Shown here one piece after another: positions 1-7,913 of a stretch of 38,835 nucleotides of DNA (positions are counted from its first letter, which is position 1; every line of letters starts with the position of its first letter). The notes below the pieces were generated by a model. It was not told the DNA's origin, made no database searches, and saw only the letters and a program-made list of their open reading frames with translations. The translations under genes were made by a program, and so were the position numbers. Source of the DNA: Hellea sp. GTDB taxonomy: Bacteria; Pseudomonadota; Alphaproteobacteria; Caulobacterales; Maricaulaceae. The stretch lies in the NCBI GenBank assembly GCA_020629545.1, contig JAHDDC010000028.1, positions 1 through 38,835 of the forward strand, in the 5' to 3' direction.

Positions 1-80
1 CGAACCAACTCCCGATCCAATGTATCCACGCCCTTACGAACGTCGAGCATGGTTTGGCAATCTTCAGGTTTGGGCGTCAT
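1..80 (-). CDS. Chorismate mutase, N-terminal fragment (cut by window edge)
   Basis: Only the first 26 codons are inside the window, read leftwards from ATG at 80. The peptide begins MTPKPEDCQTM and continues LDVRKGVDTLDRELV, matching the start of short AroQ-type chorismate mutases of alphaproteobacteria, where a conserved MxDVRxGxDxLDRxLV helix carries an active-site arginine. These enzymes convert chorismate to prephenate for phenylalanine and tyrosine synthesis; a related subgroup is isochorismate pyruvate lyase. An AGGA ribosome-binding site lies 8 bases before the ATG. The identification rests on one helix only, so the exact subfamily cannot be stated. An aminotransferase of the aspartate/aromatic class lies nearby on the same strand but is separated by an RHS remnant. 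Confidence 0.62.
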   Translation of the reverse strand, partial: MTPKPEDCQTMLDVRKGVDTLDRELV

Positions 81-402
81 GGCAATTATCCTGTTATGCT
101 CTCAAGATAGGGATAAATTGCAGTTTTTCCATGGCCATGAATCGCGGCCTTTCGCCCCAGTGCATAATATTTGATATTGGGACTAGAGAGAGGGATTCAT
201 TCTGGTCTCAGTTGAAAATCTTCCTACAGCACTGTGCCTTGTCAGACGAAAAATCTCTTACCATCAAAGTGGGACCAATATATCACGGAGCGCTCTAAAG
301 TTTGGAAGTGAAACGTCACAACAAACACGCAATATATTTTAAAAAAGTGCCGTGTGCCGGTCTATTTGAATAACATCTCGCAAACCCCTATGCCGTCTAT
401 AG
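81..402. other. Intergenic stretch, no gene seen
   Basis: About 320 bases between the chorismate mutase start and the RHS remnant. A short plus-strand reading frame (20-298) runs through it, but it overlaps the chorismate mutase start on the other strand and has no recognisable motif. It should contain the chorismate mutase promoter. I see no convincing operator, hairpin or repeat. Confidence 0.5.
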
Positions 403-972
403 AGACTTGCATATGGTCGCCTGCCACAACAGGTTGCTTATGAGGCCGGAACGGACCGAGTCATCAGTTTTAAGCAAACGCTTCAGGGGGCGGAGACCCG
501 TGAGACGGTTCTGAGTTATCATAGTGATCATACATATGTTGAGACAGGGGAACACCGGACGACGCTTTATCACAACGGGCAAGGGCAGCTTACTCAGGTG
601 CGCTCCAGTGCGGTTGCAACCGAAGCGGGTCATATCGATGTGTTTTACACCTATGATGCTGATGGTAATGTTAAGACGATTACGGATGAACAGGGAGATG
701 TCACCAGCTACACCTATGATGAGCGTGGTAACATTCTAACCGTCACCGACCCGCTCGGTAACGTTTCAACTCGAACATATGACGAAAACAATAATCTTTT
801 GATGGAGCATCACCGTCAGTCCAATCAGTGGGCTGAGAACCAGAATAGCTATACCCGCTATGTTTATGATGGTGAGAACCATTTGCGATATATGGTTGAT
901 GGTGAGAACCGGGTGACGGAGTATGGTTATTACGGCGGGGGTGCTGGGCAAAGTGAATTTGACCTCCGTTAA
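403..972 (+). pseudogene. RHS/YD-repeat protein remnant
   Basis: An open frame of about 189 codons without a credible start. It contains consecutive YD repeats: YTYDADGNVKTITDEQGDV, then YTYDERGNILTVTDPLGNV, TRTYDENNNL and YVYDGENHLRYMVDGENRV. RHS proteins are very large surface or secreted beta-barrel shells delivering C-terminal toxins, typically above 1000 residues, so this is a small internal piece. The frame opens right after a stop at 400-402 without a ribosome-binding site, and it ends 25 bases before the cupin stop codon without a toxin domain or the conserved core end motif. I read it as debris left by rearrangement. The GTG at 598 could start a 124-residue product, but nothing suggests that it is expressed. 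Confidence 0.85.
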
Positions 973-996
973 TACCATTAATGTAGTGACATTTTA

Positions 997-1401
997 TCAT
1001 GTCTTTGACGGTGCTTTTTCGCGATCTTTTACATCCTCAAGGGTTTCCAGATCACGAAATCCCGTGGCCTTTGAGAGAATTGGCGGGGTTTGTACCGATA
1101 AAAATGCACATCCACTATCTTCAAATGTAGAAACGCTGTGAAATTCGGTCTTGTGTATTAAGATCCGGTCCCCTGCTTTTACATGGTGCGGCGTATCATT
1201 TATGAATACAGTAGCCTTCCCATCAGTAAAAAAAAGGACAGTCTCTGAAAAATTGTGGCGATGAATTTGGGAATTCTGACCTGGATCCATAGTAACGAGG
1301 TCGGCACCCACTGCCTCTTCTATAGGCGTATCACGCGTGATTTGCTGTACGTGGAAAACGTCATGTAACTCTCTTTCCACATTGTTATCGATTCGTTTCA
1401 T
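997..1401 (-). CDS. Small single-domain cupin protein
   Basis: A 134-residue protein with one cupin_2 barrel. The first metal-binding motif is visible as HRHNFSETVLF (His, His and Glu ligands, about residues 47-55), with a following G-x-G-type loop (VKAGDRILIHKTEFHSV) supplying the fourth His. Such proteins bind a divalent metal and act as small isomerases, dioxygenases or sensor domains. The sequence does not show which. The start has a good GGAGAT site upstream. It lies 14 bases downstream of the aminotransferase on the same strand, so the two are very likely co-transcribed and may act on the same amino or keto acid. The C-terminal 25 residues are charged and probably disordered. Confidence 0.8.
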   Translation of the reverse strand: MKRIDNNVERELHDVFHVQQITRDTPIEEAVGADLVTMDPGQNSQIHRHNFSETVLFFTDGKATVFINDTPHHVKAGDRILIHKTEFHSVSTFEDSGCAFLSVQTPPILSKATGFRDLETLEDVKDREKAPSKT

Positions 1402-1415
1402 AATTTATCTCCTAT

Positions 1416-2591
1416 CTATTGCGCGACAGTAGAGACGCTTTTTACAAAAGCGGGAATTGCATTTCGATTTAGTCCGGCAATGTTTATTCGGCCTGAATAG
1501 GGCATATAGATACCATGATCCAATTTTAATTTGTCTATTTGCTGCGGTGTCAATGGAAGTAAAGAAAACATACCTTTGCCTTTATCTAAAGATGATGGGA
1601 AAACTTGGGTCAATTGCAAGTGCAATTCTTTGCGGATGTTCTTTATTCGATTACGCATATCAAAAAGTTCTTGCTCCCATTCTTGTTTCAGACCTTCGTT
1701 TTTCAAAATCGTCTTAACAATGGCAGCGCCGTGGTTGGGTGGCATTGAATAGGAAACCCTTGCCAAGGCAAACAAGTTCGTGAGACTAATTTCCGCTTTT
1801 TTAATGTTGGGGGCCATAGCGTAAAGTGCCCCTGTTCGTTCACGGTAGAGGCCGAAGTTTTTGGAGCATGACACGGCAACAAGCGCTTCAGGAACGACCT
1901 CCATAACTTGTGAAATGCTCTTAAGGTCTTCTTCCAGACCTTCAACCAACCCGTGGTAAGCTAAATCCAAAAAGGGAATGATCCCTTTTTCAACACATAA
2001 ATCAGCAACTTGTTTCCATTCCTGAGCTTCGAGATCCATTCCGCTTGGATTGTGTCCGCAGCCCTGAAGCAACAAAACGTCGCCAGCATTCGTGGAAGCG
2101 AGTGTGGACATCATTTGATCAAGGTCTAATCCAGTTTTGTCCGCCGAGATAGCTGGAAACGTTTTCACATGCAGGCCCGCCGCGGTGAAAATCGGAATAT
2201 GATTTGTCCATGACGGATCGCCTATCCAAACCGTTGATTCCGGGGTGGATAGTTTGATAATGTCGGCACCTAAGCGCAGGGCCGCAGAGCCACCGGGGGT
2301 TTGTAAATATGCAAATCTGGATTTTTTCGGCCTTATGCCTCCAAATACCAAATATCCCAACATATCTAGAAATTCGAGGTCGCCTGCGATACCCAAATAA
2401 CATTTTGATTGCTGTGAGGTCAGTAACCGTTCTTCCGCAATTCTGACGGCCTTCATGACAGGGGTTGCGCCGTTTTCATTGCGGTAAACTCCAACGCCCA
2501 AATCAATTTTTTGCTGGCGTGTGTCCTGTTTGAACTCATTGATTAGTTTTAGAAGAGGATCCTGGGGTACGATAAAAAGGCGTTCAAACAT
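1416..2591 (-). CDS. Class I aminotransferase (aspartate/aromatic amino acid type)
   Basis: A 391-residue PLP enzyme of fold type I, subgroup I-alpha (AspC/TyrB relatives), full length for the family. Family motifs are present in order: KIDLGVGVYRNENGATPV near the N-terminus, YLGIAGDLEF, the tryptophan loop WIGDPSWTNH, the substrate and cofactor loop QGCGHNPSGMD, DLAYHGL, the Schiff-base lysine at about residue 244 in SCSKNFGLYRERTG, and the carboxylate-binding arginine in SGRINIAGLN near the C-terminus. It should transfer amino groups between glutamate/2-oxoglutarate and aspartate or aromatic acids in the cytoplasm. A cupin gene follows 14 bases downstream. Substrate preference cannot be decided from sequence alone. 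Confidence 0.9.
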   Translation of the reverse strand: MFERLFIVPQDPLLKLINEFKQDTRQQKIDLGVGVYRNENGATPVMKAVRIAEERLLTSQQSKCYLGIAGDLEFLDMLGYLVFGGIRPKKSRFAYLQTPGGSAALRLGADIIKLSTPESTVWIGDPSWTNHIPIFTAAGLHVKTFPAISADKTGLDLDQMMSTLASTNAGDVLLLQGCGHNPSGMDLEAQEWKQVADLCVEKGIIPFLDLAYHGLVEGLEEDLKSISQVMEVVPEALVAVSCSKNFGLYRERTGALYAMAPNIKKAEISLTNLFALARVSYSMPPNHGAAIVKTILKNEGLKQEWEQELFDMRNRIKNIRKELHLQLTQVFPSSLDKGKGMFSLLPLTPQQIDKLKLDHGIYMPYSGRINIAGLNRNAIPAFVKSVSTVAQ

Positions 2592-2862
2592 ACTTTAAAA
2601 AATCCTCAATTTTGCACAGAATACGTCAGCTATTGATGGTAGATTTGGCATTAAATCGCAACTTTTCAAGACGAATATTTGATATTTGGTTTTGTTATTT
2701 GATGCACCATTTCACAAAGCTACGATGTCAAAGCTTATGTAATAAAAGCCCCGGAATCGGATTTCCAATTGAAAATCCTATTTGTGTGATTGAAGGGTAG
2801 TGCGCTATCGTCGCGGCGCGGCCCGATTTAGCCTATGCCAAGTCGGTATTTGAAATCACTGA

Positions 2863-3240
2863 TTATTGGCTCTCCTTACCTTCGACCCACCATTGAGATT
2901 TCGTTGCATTATAGATAAATGATCGCCGTTCGTTTTCTTCCAGTTTATATATATGGTCGATTACAAAACGAGCTTGATCACCTATTGGAGTTCTAAATGG
3001 AAGTGGGTTAAGGTCGAAAAAAGACAAGAATTCTTTGGCCGCCAGGGCAGGGTAATCGCCGCCCATAGCGGCCCTGTGATCCGAAAGGTTTTTGATAAGG
3101 GGACGATAAATCTTAATATCGTATGGGCTACGTTCCCGAGGTTGTTCTCCAATCGATGTCTTAAAGGCACCTGGTTGAGCAAGGCATAGCTCGATTCCAA
3201 AACGAGCAACTTCTAAAGCTAAACATTCACAAGCTCCCTC
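2863..3240 (-). pseudogene. Short-chain dehydrogenase, C-terminal fragment cut by an IS end
   Basis: Reading leftwards from 3240 the frame gives EGACECLALEVARFGIELCL then AQPGAFKTSIGEQ, the region after the catalytic YxxxK of SDR-type oxidoreductases (the typical pattern is K...E.L..E....GI.V..V.PG...T). About 126 residues to the stop at 2863 are intact, including a usual variable C-terminus. The Rossmann half and the catalytic Tyr/Lys are missing because the coding sequence is interrupted exactly where IS3-like terminal sequence begins at 3241. It is a dead remnant. The piece from the internal ATG at 3066 is not a real gene. Confidence 0.82.
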
Positions 3241-3860
3241 TGGCCTGCCTTATCAAAGTGGTCCAACCACTTTGTTAGTCTTGGCGGTTGTTATGCAGGG
3301 CGTCATGCCGCTGCGCCTATAACGCTAAGCGGCCATGACGCCTTTGGCAATATGGTTTCCGGCGCAGGCGGGCGATAACCTAGGGATGAATGAGGTCTTT
3401 TCGTGTTGTAATACCTCCTCCAGGCTTCGATCAGTGCTTTGGCTTCGCGCAGATCATAAAATATTTGCCGGGCCAGTAGCTCATCGTGCAGCTTTGAGTA
3501 GAAACTTTCACAATACCCGTTCTCCCATGGTGATCCGGGCTCTATGTAAAGGGTTTTGACATTCAATCGTCCGAGCCATTCCCGTAAGGCGTTCGCGATA
3601 AACTCCGGGCCGTTATCGGAGCGTATATGCGCCGGCGGCCCATGCCGGACAAAGAGTTCACCCAAAGTGTCGAGAACATCTTTGGAGTCCAATTTGCGTT
3701 CTACACGGATGGCATGACATTCACGGGTGAACTCATCGATAATGCACAACATCCAGAACGCTTTACTCTCGTGGGTGCGATCCTGCACAAAATCATAAGA
3801 CCAGACATGATCTTTATATTGTGGCCGGAGCCGGATACACGATCCATCATTCAGCCATAA
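3241..3860 (-). mobile_element. IS3-family insertion sequence remnant (right end)
   Basis: This is the 3' part of an IS3-family element lying on the minus strand. The right terminus begins TGGCCTGCC at 3241 and runs into an AAAGTGGTCCAACCACTTT palindrome (3255-3273), resembling the terminal inverted repeats of IS3 elements that start TG and contain AAAGTGGTCCA. The element interrupts a short-chain dehydrogenase gene at 3240/3241. The left half, including orfA and the first part of orfB, is missing: homology to the transposase stops near 3860 and unrelated sequence follows. The element is therefore immobile. Confidence 0.75.
3303..3860 (-). pseudogene. IS3-family transposase OrfB, C-terminal two thirds
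   Basis: The rve/DDE integrase core is recognisable from LWLNDGSCIRLRPQYKDHVW onwards. The catalytic triad is present: D in VWSYDFVQD, D in IRSDNGPEF, and E in SPWENGYCESF, followed by YYNTKRPHSSLGYRPPAP, the usual IS3 C-terminus. Normal OrfB is about 270-290 residues; only about 186 are homologous here. The frame continues open to 3914, but residues before LWLNDGS do not resemble a transposase. OrfB is normally made by frameshift from OrfA, and OrfA is absent, so no active transposase can be produced. Confidence 0.88.
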
Positions 3861-4274
3861 GGTGATAACAGCGGTCAGCGCAGACGACGCCTGCAGGACG
3901 CCATTTATCAACATATGGAAATGTTACTGCAGATGGACTTGCCGACCGGTGAAAACACTTCAACCGATCTAAAGGAACTGATGGCCAAGGCCGTTAACCG
4001 GATCAAAGCCGTTCTGGATGCCCCGGTTCTGAAGAATGAGCACATCACCGCCGAGATTGGAAAGCTCCGAGCCGAAACGGCCAAGCTATACGCAGATGCC
4101 CAAAAGACCAGCGCAGAAACAGCCAACATTTGGGCGGACACATTCCATAGGCGTTAGCAGATCATAACCCAACTTCAGGAGATGGCGGTTCAGCTGGAAC
4201 GCGGCGAAGTCATGGAGAGTTTGGACCTGACATTTGGCAAAGATGGGCAAGCAGTTACTGGAATTGGGTCTTGA
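3861..4274 (+). pseudogene. Unidentified reading frame with internal amber stop
   Basis: From 3861 a plus-strand frame reads GDNSGQRRRRLQDAIYQH, then KELMAKAVNRIKAVLDAPVL and a helical stretch EIGKLRAETAKLYADAQKTS, ending at a TAG at 4155-4157. The same frame continues for another 38 codons (QEMAVQLERGEVMESLDL, FGKDGQAVTGIGS) to TGA at 4274. The composition is coiled-coil-like and protein-like across the stop, suggesting one gene broken by a nonsense mutation and by loss of its 5' end at the IS junction. I do not recognise the family. The setting, between an IS remnant and an integrase stub, suggests phage or plasmid origin. Confidence 0.45.
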
Positions 4275-4593
4275 GGTCACAATATGAGACTTCAAGATTT
4301 GGCGGATGCGTACTGTGGGGGCTTTCCGGACATTAGCCGAGCGGCCGTTATGAGGCTGCGGTTTAAAAACGCTCAGGCAAGCATTCATTACGAAGACAAG
4401 TTCAATCCGGCTTAATTCAGCCTCTGGAGAGATAACATTTAATGTAATAATCGCAAAATTATGAATTGTCACCTTAACGCGTATACCTTCTTAATTCTTA
4501 TTGCATTATTCTGGGTATTGGTTCGTGTTCGGAGTCTCCCTCAAAGCCATTACAACTACATGGCAAGAAGTTGCAGGCGTGGATTCAGGACAA
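4275..4593. other. Degraded sequence between two gene fragments
   Basis: No supportable gene. A 43-codon frame from ATG at 4284 (MRLQDLADAYCGGFPDISRA) ends at 4415 and may be another fragment of the same lost element. Minus-strand frames here are unconvincing. The integrase-like frame opens at about 4501, but recognisable homology begins only near 4594. Confidence 0.4.
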
Positions 4594-4830
4594 CCCATCC
4601 ATGAGATGCAGAAAGCTTGGCAAAAAATCCGAAAATTTGCCCATATTGAGGATGTAAGGATACATGACCTCTGGCATACTTTTGCCAGTGTTGCTGTAAT
4701 GAACGGGATATCATTACCTGTGGTGGGTGCTTTGCTTGGACACCATCAACCTCGGACAACAGCTCGATACGCGCACTTAGCTGTTGACCCATTATTGGGT
4801 GTGGCCGAATGGTGGGAGAGAAGTTGTTAG
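4594..4830 (+). pseudogene. Tyrosine recombinase (phage-type integrase) C-terminal stub
   Basis: About 78 codons matching the end of a site-specific recombinase catalytic domain: AWQKIRKFAHIEDV, then RIHDLWHTFASVAV, LLGHHQPRTTARYAHL with the nucleophilic tyrosine, and a short tail. The HxxR box normally reads HDLRHTF. Here the arginine codon has become TGG (Trp), a single C-to-T change from CGG, which removes an essential catalytic residue. The N-terminal DNA-binding domain and first catalytic arginine are absent. The frame extends upstream to 4501, but those residues show no family resemblance. It is the relic of an integrated element. Confidence 0.85.
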
Positions 4831-4887
4831 GACGGAGGCACTCAGTTCGATGATGGATTGGCGGGCTATATGGGATATACGTGAGTC

Positions 4888-6120
4888 TTAAACGCGGATA
4901 TTTAGTTTCCCCCATCTGATCATTACTGGCACCAGGATATTTAAACAAAAGGCCGTAAGCATGAGTGTGTAGAACGCTTCGGCTGGAATGATCTGGTATT
5001 GGATATAAGCGATATTCATGACTACAAAGGCGAGTTCGGCTCGACCCAACATACCAAAACCAATCATAAAAGAGGACGCCCAATCCATTTGGCCTGTAAA
5101 TCGTGCGGCCAGAGCCGCGCTTCCAATTTGAGCAATGAATAATGCGAGCGTGAGAAGAGCCACATAGGGCATGACGGATAGAAATATTTTGGGTTCGAAA
5201 ATAATATGTGCGCCAAGCATGACGAAGAAAACCGGACCTAACCAGCTAAAGGCGATATTGTCGATAATTTGGGCGGTTTCATGATAGATATGCTCTTCGT
5301 CCTCATGATGGAAATATTCGCGTTTTAGTATAAGCCCGGCCATAAAGGCACCGACGGCGGCGTGAAGCCCAAACACATGAGATAGTAATCCAATTCCGAC
5401 GGCCAATAGCAAAACGAACAAAGTGGCATGTTTGCCCCCATCGAAAAGCAGAAAATGACGAATGCTGATTTTGGAAAGGACAGGAAACTTGCTCAGAACA
5501 CCTGTGTATCGATCGGGTAAGATCACGACTGATAGAAAGGTTATAACCGCAAAAAATGAAAGGGCTTTGGCTATTATCAGTGAAACGTCCACCACGCTAA
5601 CCGGCCCCGAATTTGCCGCTAGAGGTACTAATACGGCCACCAGTGCCAGAGACGCGATGTCGTCAATAATGGCTGAAGTCATGATCCGCGTGGCAACGAT
5701 TGATCTTCCCAAGCCTTCTTGCCTGAGAGAAACCATTGTGAGTGACACGGCTGTGGCCGTCATGGCCAAGCCGCACATCAAGGCAACGCTAAGGTTTTCC
5801 CAGATCAGATAGGTCACGGTGAAAGCTGTAAGGAAAGGTGCGAGCCCGCCGAAAAAGGCGATACCCCAACTTTGCTTGAGACTAGAAACAAAATTTCCCG
5901 TATCTTCCTCGAACCCGATCGCGAACATGATCAATAATATGGCGAGTTCAGATAATCCTTTGATAAAGGGATCTGCATGTTCAGGCAAAATCCCGAAATT
6001 GACGAATACAGCACCAAAGAAGAGATACCAAAGCACCGGTGTCAGGCGTGTCCATCTTGCAATGATTGTTGCTAAATAGACCGCGCACCAGATCAGGGCC
6101 AAATACCACAAAGCTTCCAT
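4888..6120 (-). CDS. CPA2 cation:proton antiporter (Kef-type, membrane domain only)
   Basis: A 410-residue integral membrane protein with about 12 hydrophobic segments. Hallmarks of the CPA2/Na_H_Exchanger family are ELAILLIMFAIGFEED in an early helix, the ATAVSLTMVSL and IMTSAIIDDIASLALVAVL segments (the aspartate pair typical of the transport core), and LHAAVGAFMAGLILKREYF. The cytoplasmic TrkA-N/RCK nucleotide-binding domain found in KefB/KefC is missing, so gating must differ. It should exchange K+ or Na+ for H+ across the inner membrane. A perfect FixK box lies 46 bases upstream, with an AAGG ribosome-binding site just before the ATG and a TAAATT -10-like element, so it is probably induced at low oxygen. 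It is the last gene of a leftward stress block. Confidence 0.88.
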   Translation of the reverse strand: MEALWYLALIWCAVYLATIIARWTRLTPVLWYLFFGAVFVNFGILPEHADPFIKGLSELAILLIMFAIGFEEDTGNFVSSLKQSWGIAFFGGLAPFLTAFTVTYLIWENLSVALMCGLAMTATAVSLTMVSLRQEGLGRSIVATRIMTSAIIDDIASLALVAVLVPLAANSGPVSVVDVSLIIAKALSFFAVITFLSVVILPDRYTGVLSKFPVLSKISIRHFLLFDGGKHATLFVLLLAVGIGLLSHVFGLHAAVGAFMAGLILKREYFHHEDEEHIYHETAQIIDNIAFSWLGPVFFVMLGAHIIFEPKIFLSVMPYVALLTLALFIAQIGSAALAARFTGQMDWASSFMIGFGMLGRAELAFVVMNIAYIQYQIIPAEAFYTLMLTAFCLNILVPVMIRWGKLNIRV

Positions 6121-6165
6121 ATCATGCCTTTCGAGACTTAATTTAGCACTTGTGGAGCTAAAGGA

Positions 6166-6179
6166 TTGATAGTCGTCAA
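6166..6179 (-). promoter_or_regulatory. FixK/Fnr box, TTGATAGTCGTCAA
   Basis: Exact match to TTGAY-N4-RTCAA. Its centre is about 52 bases upstream of the antiporter ATG at 6120. An activator centred at -41.5 would place the start of transcription near 6131, leaving an 11-base leader containing AAGG. Confidence 0.8.
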
Positions 6180-6180
6180 T

Positions 6181-6894
6181 TTAGATAGATATACCGATAG
6201 CCTGACCGAGAGCGTAGGCAATGCCCATTGAAACAGCGCCGAGAATCGTCACTCTGAAGACGGCCGTGCGTTTCTTTGCGCCGCCGGCTTTGGCTCCGAA
6301 TGCGCCTAATAAGGCCAAGGACAATATTGAGATAAGGAAAATTCCGGACACCGCCCATGCGGGCGGGAATAGGACGGCGGCGCATAAGGGCAACAGAGCT
6401 GCGCCGCCGAACGTCAGGGCTGAAGAGAGGCCAGCCAGGACAGGATTGGCTCGCGTGATTTCCAAAATGCCCAATTCGTCCCGGATATGGGCGCGCAGGG
6501 CATCTTTTTCTGAAAATTCACGAGCAACTTTTCGGGCCGTTGCCGGGCTAAGGCCGCGGACAATATAAATGTCCGCCAGCTCTTGCAGTTCTTCTTGAGG
6601 AAATGCCTGAATATGTTGCCGTTCGCGTTCAATATCAGCCTTTTCAAGATCTTTTTGCGAAGACACAGATACATATTCGCCAGCGGCCATCGACAAGGCA
6701 CCGGCGACCAAACCCACGATACCTGTCAGTAAAATCTCTTGGGCTTCGGCTCCGGCCGCCGCGACTCCGGTCAATAGAGCTGCGATTGAAATAATACCAT
6801 CATTCGCCCCCAATACGGCGGCCCGGAGCCAGCCGGAACGCTGTACGTAATGAATTTCCTCATGTGAGGATGGGAGAGAAACCGCTTTCCCCAT
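6181..6894 (-). CDS. VIT/CCC1-family transporter
   Basis: A 237-residue membrane protein of the VIT1/CCC1 family, which exports Fe2+ or Mn2+ in plants and yeast and is widespread in bacteria. It shows the family start WLRAAVLGANDGIISIAALL, the GLVAGALSMAAGEYVSVSSQ helix, an acidic cytoplasmic metal-binding hairpin (KDLEKADIERERQHI onwards, about residues 80-145), and three C-terminal hydrophobic helices. I chose the ATG at 6894 because it follows the upstream gene's TAA by one base and gives the usual N-terminus. An in-frame ATG at 6969 would add 25 residues and overlap that gene by over 70 bases. Translational coupling is likely. Its position between low-oxygen genes fits iron or manganese handling during the anaerobic shift. 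Confidence 0.87.
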   Translation of the reverse strand: MGKAVSLPSSHEEIHYVQRSGWLRAAVLGANDGIISIAALLTGVAAAGAEAQEILLTGIVGLVAGALSMAAGEYVSVSSQKDLEKADIERERQHIQAFPQEELQELADIYIVRGLSPATARKVAREFSEKDALRAHIRDELGILEITRANPVLAGLSSALTFGGAALLPLCAAVLFPPAWAVSGIFLISILSLALLGAFGAKAGGAKKRTAVFRVTILGAVSMGIAYALGQAIGISI

Positions 6895-6895
6895 T

Positions 6896-7432
6896 TTAGT
6901 CGCCAACTGGAATGTTTGTGAGAATTTCTGATGCTTTGAAAGTTCTACCATCGCCGAATGAGGGTTCATTAGTCAGGGTAATATAAGCAACCGCTGAGAA
7001 TTTTTGATATTCCCGGACCTGGTCATCAAAGGGATAACTCCATTCAAAGCCATAGGCGTAGTAAGGAAACTCAAATCGGCGGTGGGAATGATAGCGGTGC
7101 AAGCCACCGTAAAATGCCGGGCGATATGTGTGGACGATTGTGCGGTCCGTATCCATGGATTTCTCATCAATGTGGAAATAGGAAAACCCTTCCTGAACAG
7201 TGAGTTCCGCCGAACGACGCAAAAGGTAATCTTCTACATCGTGACGGGATGTCCGAGAGTCGCCTTGAAATGAAACCCGATAATGTGTGCCGTCAATTTT
7301 AGTTTCAGAAAATCCGCTCGTGCCGCCTGGACCCGCGGGATGATAGGCGGGTCCGGTGGCACAGGCTGCCGTTACCAGCAACCCGACAGAGAGAATGGTG
7401 CTCTTGAGATAGGGGAAAAATTTAAGCCGCAT
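6896..7432 (-). CDS. Putative lipoprotein (DUF4136-like)
   Basis: A 178-residue protein starting MRLKFFPYLKST, with a hydrophobic signal and a lipobox LLVTAAC near residue 23, so it is likely acylated and envelope-anchored. The mature part has tandem Y/H-rich segments (HTYRPAFYGGLHRYHSHRRF) and a C-terminal beta-rich stretch. Its spacing resembles the CC0125/DUF4136 lipoprotein group, although the match is by impression only. The longer frame from 7501 is rejected because it would bury the signal peptide. The start overlaps the end of the upstream coiled-coil gene by 11 bases, and its stop is one base from the VIT start, giving a tight three-gene operon. Confidence 0.75.
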   Translation of the reverse strand: MRLKFFPYLKSTILSVGLLVTAACATGPAYHPAGPGGTSGFSETKIDGTHYRVSFQGDSRTSRHDVEDYLLRRSAELTVQEGFSYFHIDEKSMDTDRTIVHTYRPAFYGGLHRYHSHRRFEFPYYAYGFEWSYPFDDQVREYQKFSAVAYITLTNEPSFGDGRTFKASEILTNIPVGD

Positions 7433-7835
7433 TCTCTTCTGCCAGGTTTTCTGCAAATTCTTTGGTGACATAAGCGCGGGTGATCGCCCATTCGGCTTCA
7501 TTCAGTGCGCCGAGGGCGACGTCGACGGCGGCTTCGGCATAGTGACGAGATTTCTCCGCCTCTTTGGTCAATTTTTTGACCTCCCGGCGCTTACGCCAGT
7601 CCTTGATATTGTTCATCGTTTCCAAAGCCAGCTCGTCAAGAGTCTCAGAAGCTTTTGAAATGCGTTCCCGACCATCTTCCAAGACATCTTCGATATCGTT
7701 AATTTTGTCGTAAAACTCATCTTCGATGTCATGCATTCCGTCTTTGGTTTTGCGCTTGAATTTGTTGATTGTGTCTTGGAAACTCTGCATCCGATTATGG
7801 AGAGCAATGTCCAAGCGTGTAACGAGATCACTCAT
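7422..7835 (-). CDS. Small coiled-coil protein, function unknown
   Basis: A 137-residue, highly charged and probably all-helical protein without a signal or membrane segment. It has runs such as DGMHDIEDEFYDKINDIEDV and RREVKKLTKEAEKSRHYAEA, suggesting amphipathic or coiled-coil helices similar to phasin-like or apolipoprotein-like bacterial proteins. I do not recognise a named family. The AAAGGAAC ribosome-binding site supports the ATG at 7835. It is the first gene of the operon with the lipoprotein and the VIT transporter, preceded by a one-mismatch FixK box at 7890. Confidence 0.72.
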   Translation of the reverse strand: MSDLVTRLDIALHNRMQSFQDTINKFKRKTKDGMHDIEDEFYDKINDIEDVLEDGRERISKASETLDELALETMNNIKDWRKRREVKKLTKEAEKSRHYAEAAVDVALGALNEAEWAITRAYVTKEFAENLAEENAA

Positions 7836-7889
7836 TTTTGTTCCTTTCTTTTTTATGTCGCCAATTGAGCAGTTTCGAGAAAAGGATTT

Positions 7890-7903
7890 TTGACGACGGA
7901 CAA
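7890..7903 (-). promoter_or_regulatory. FixK/Fnr box with one mismatch
   Basis: On the minus strand this reads TTGTCCGTCGTCAA, one base off the consensus (T for A at position 4). Its centre is 61 bases upstream of the coiled-coil gene. The same mismatch occurs in the box at 27720. Likely a weaker site. Confidence 0.5.
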
Positions 7904-7913
7904 ATTTGATTGT

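Noticed and set aside
20..298. 92-codon plus-strand frame near the left edge
   Set aside because: It overlaps the chorismate mutase start on the other strand and has no recognisable features.
3255..3273. AAAGTGGTCCAACCACTTT palindrome as a GntR/FadR-type operator
   Set aside because: It fits the TGGTxxxACCA pattern, but it lies inside the terminal sequence of the IS3 remnant, next to the transposase 3' end, and is better explained as part of the IS end.
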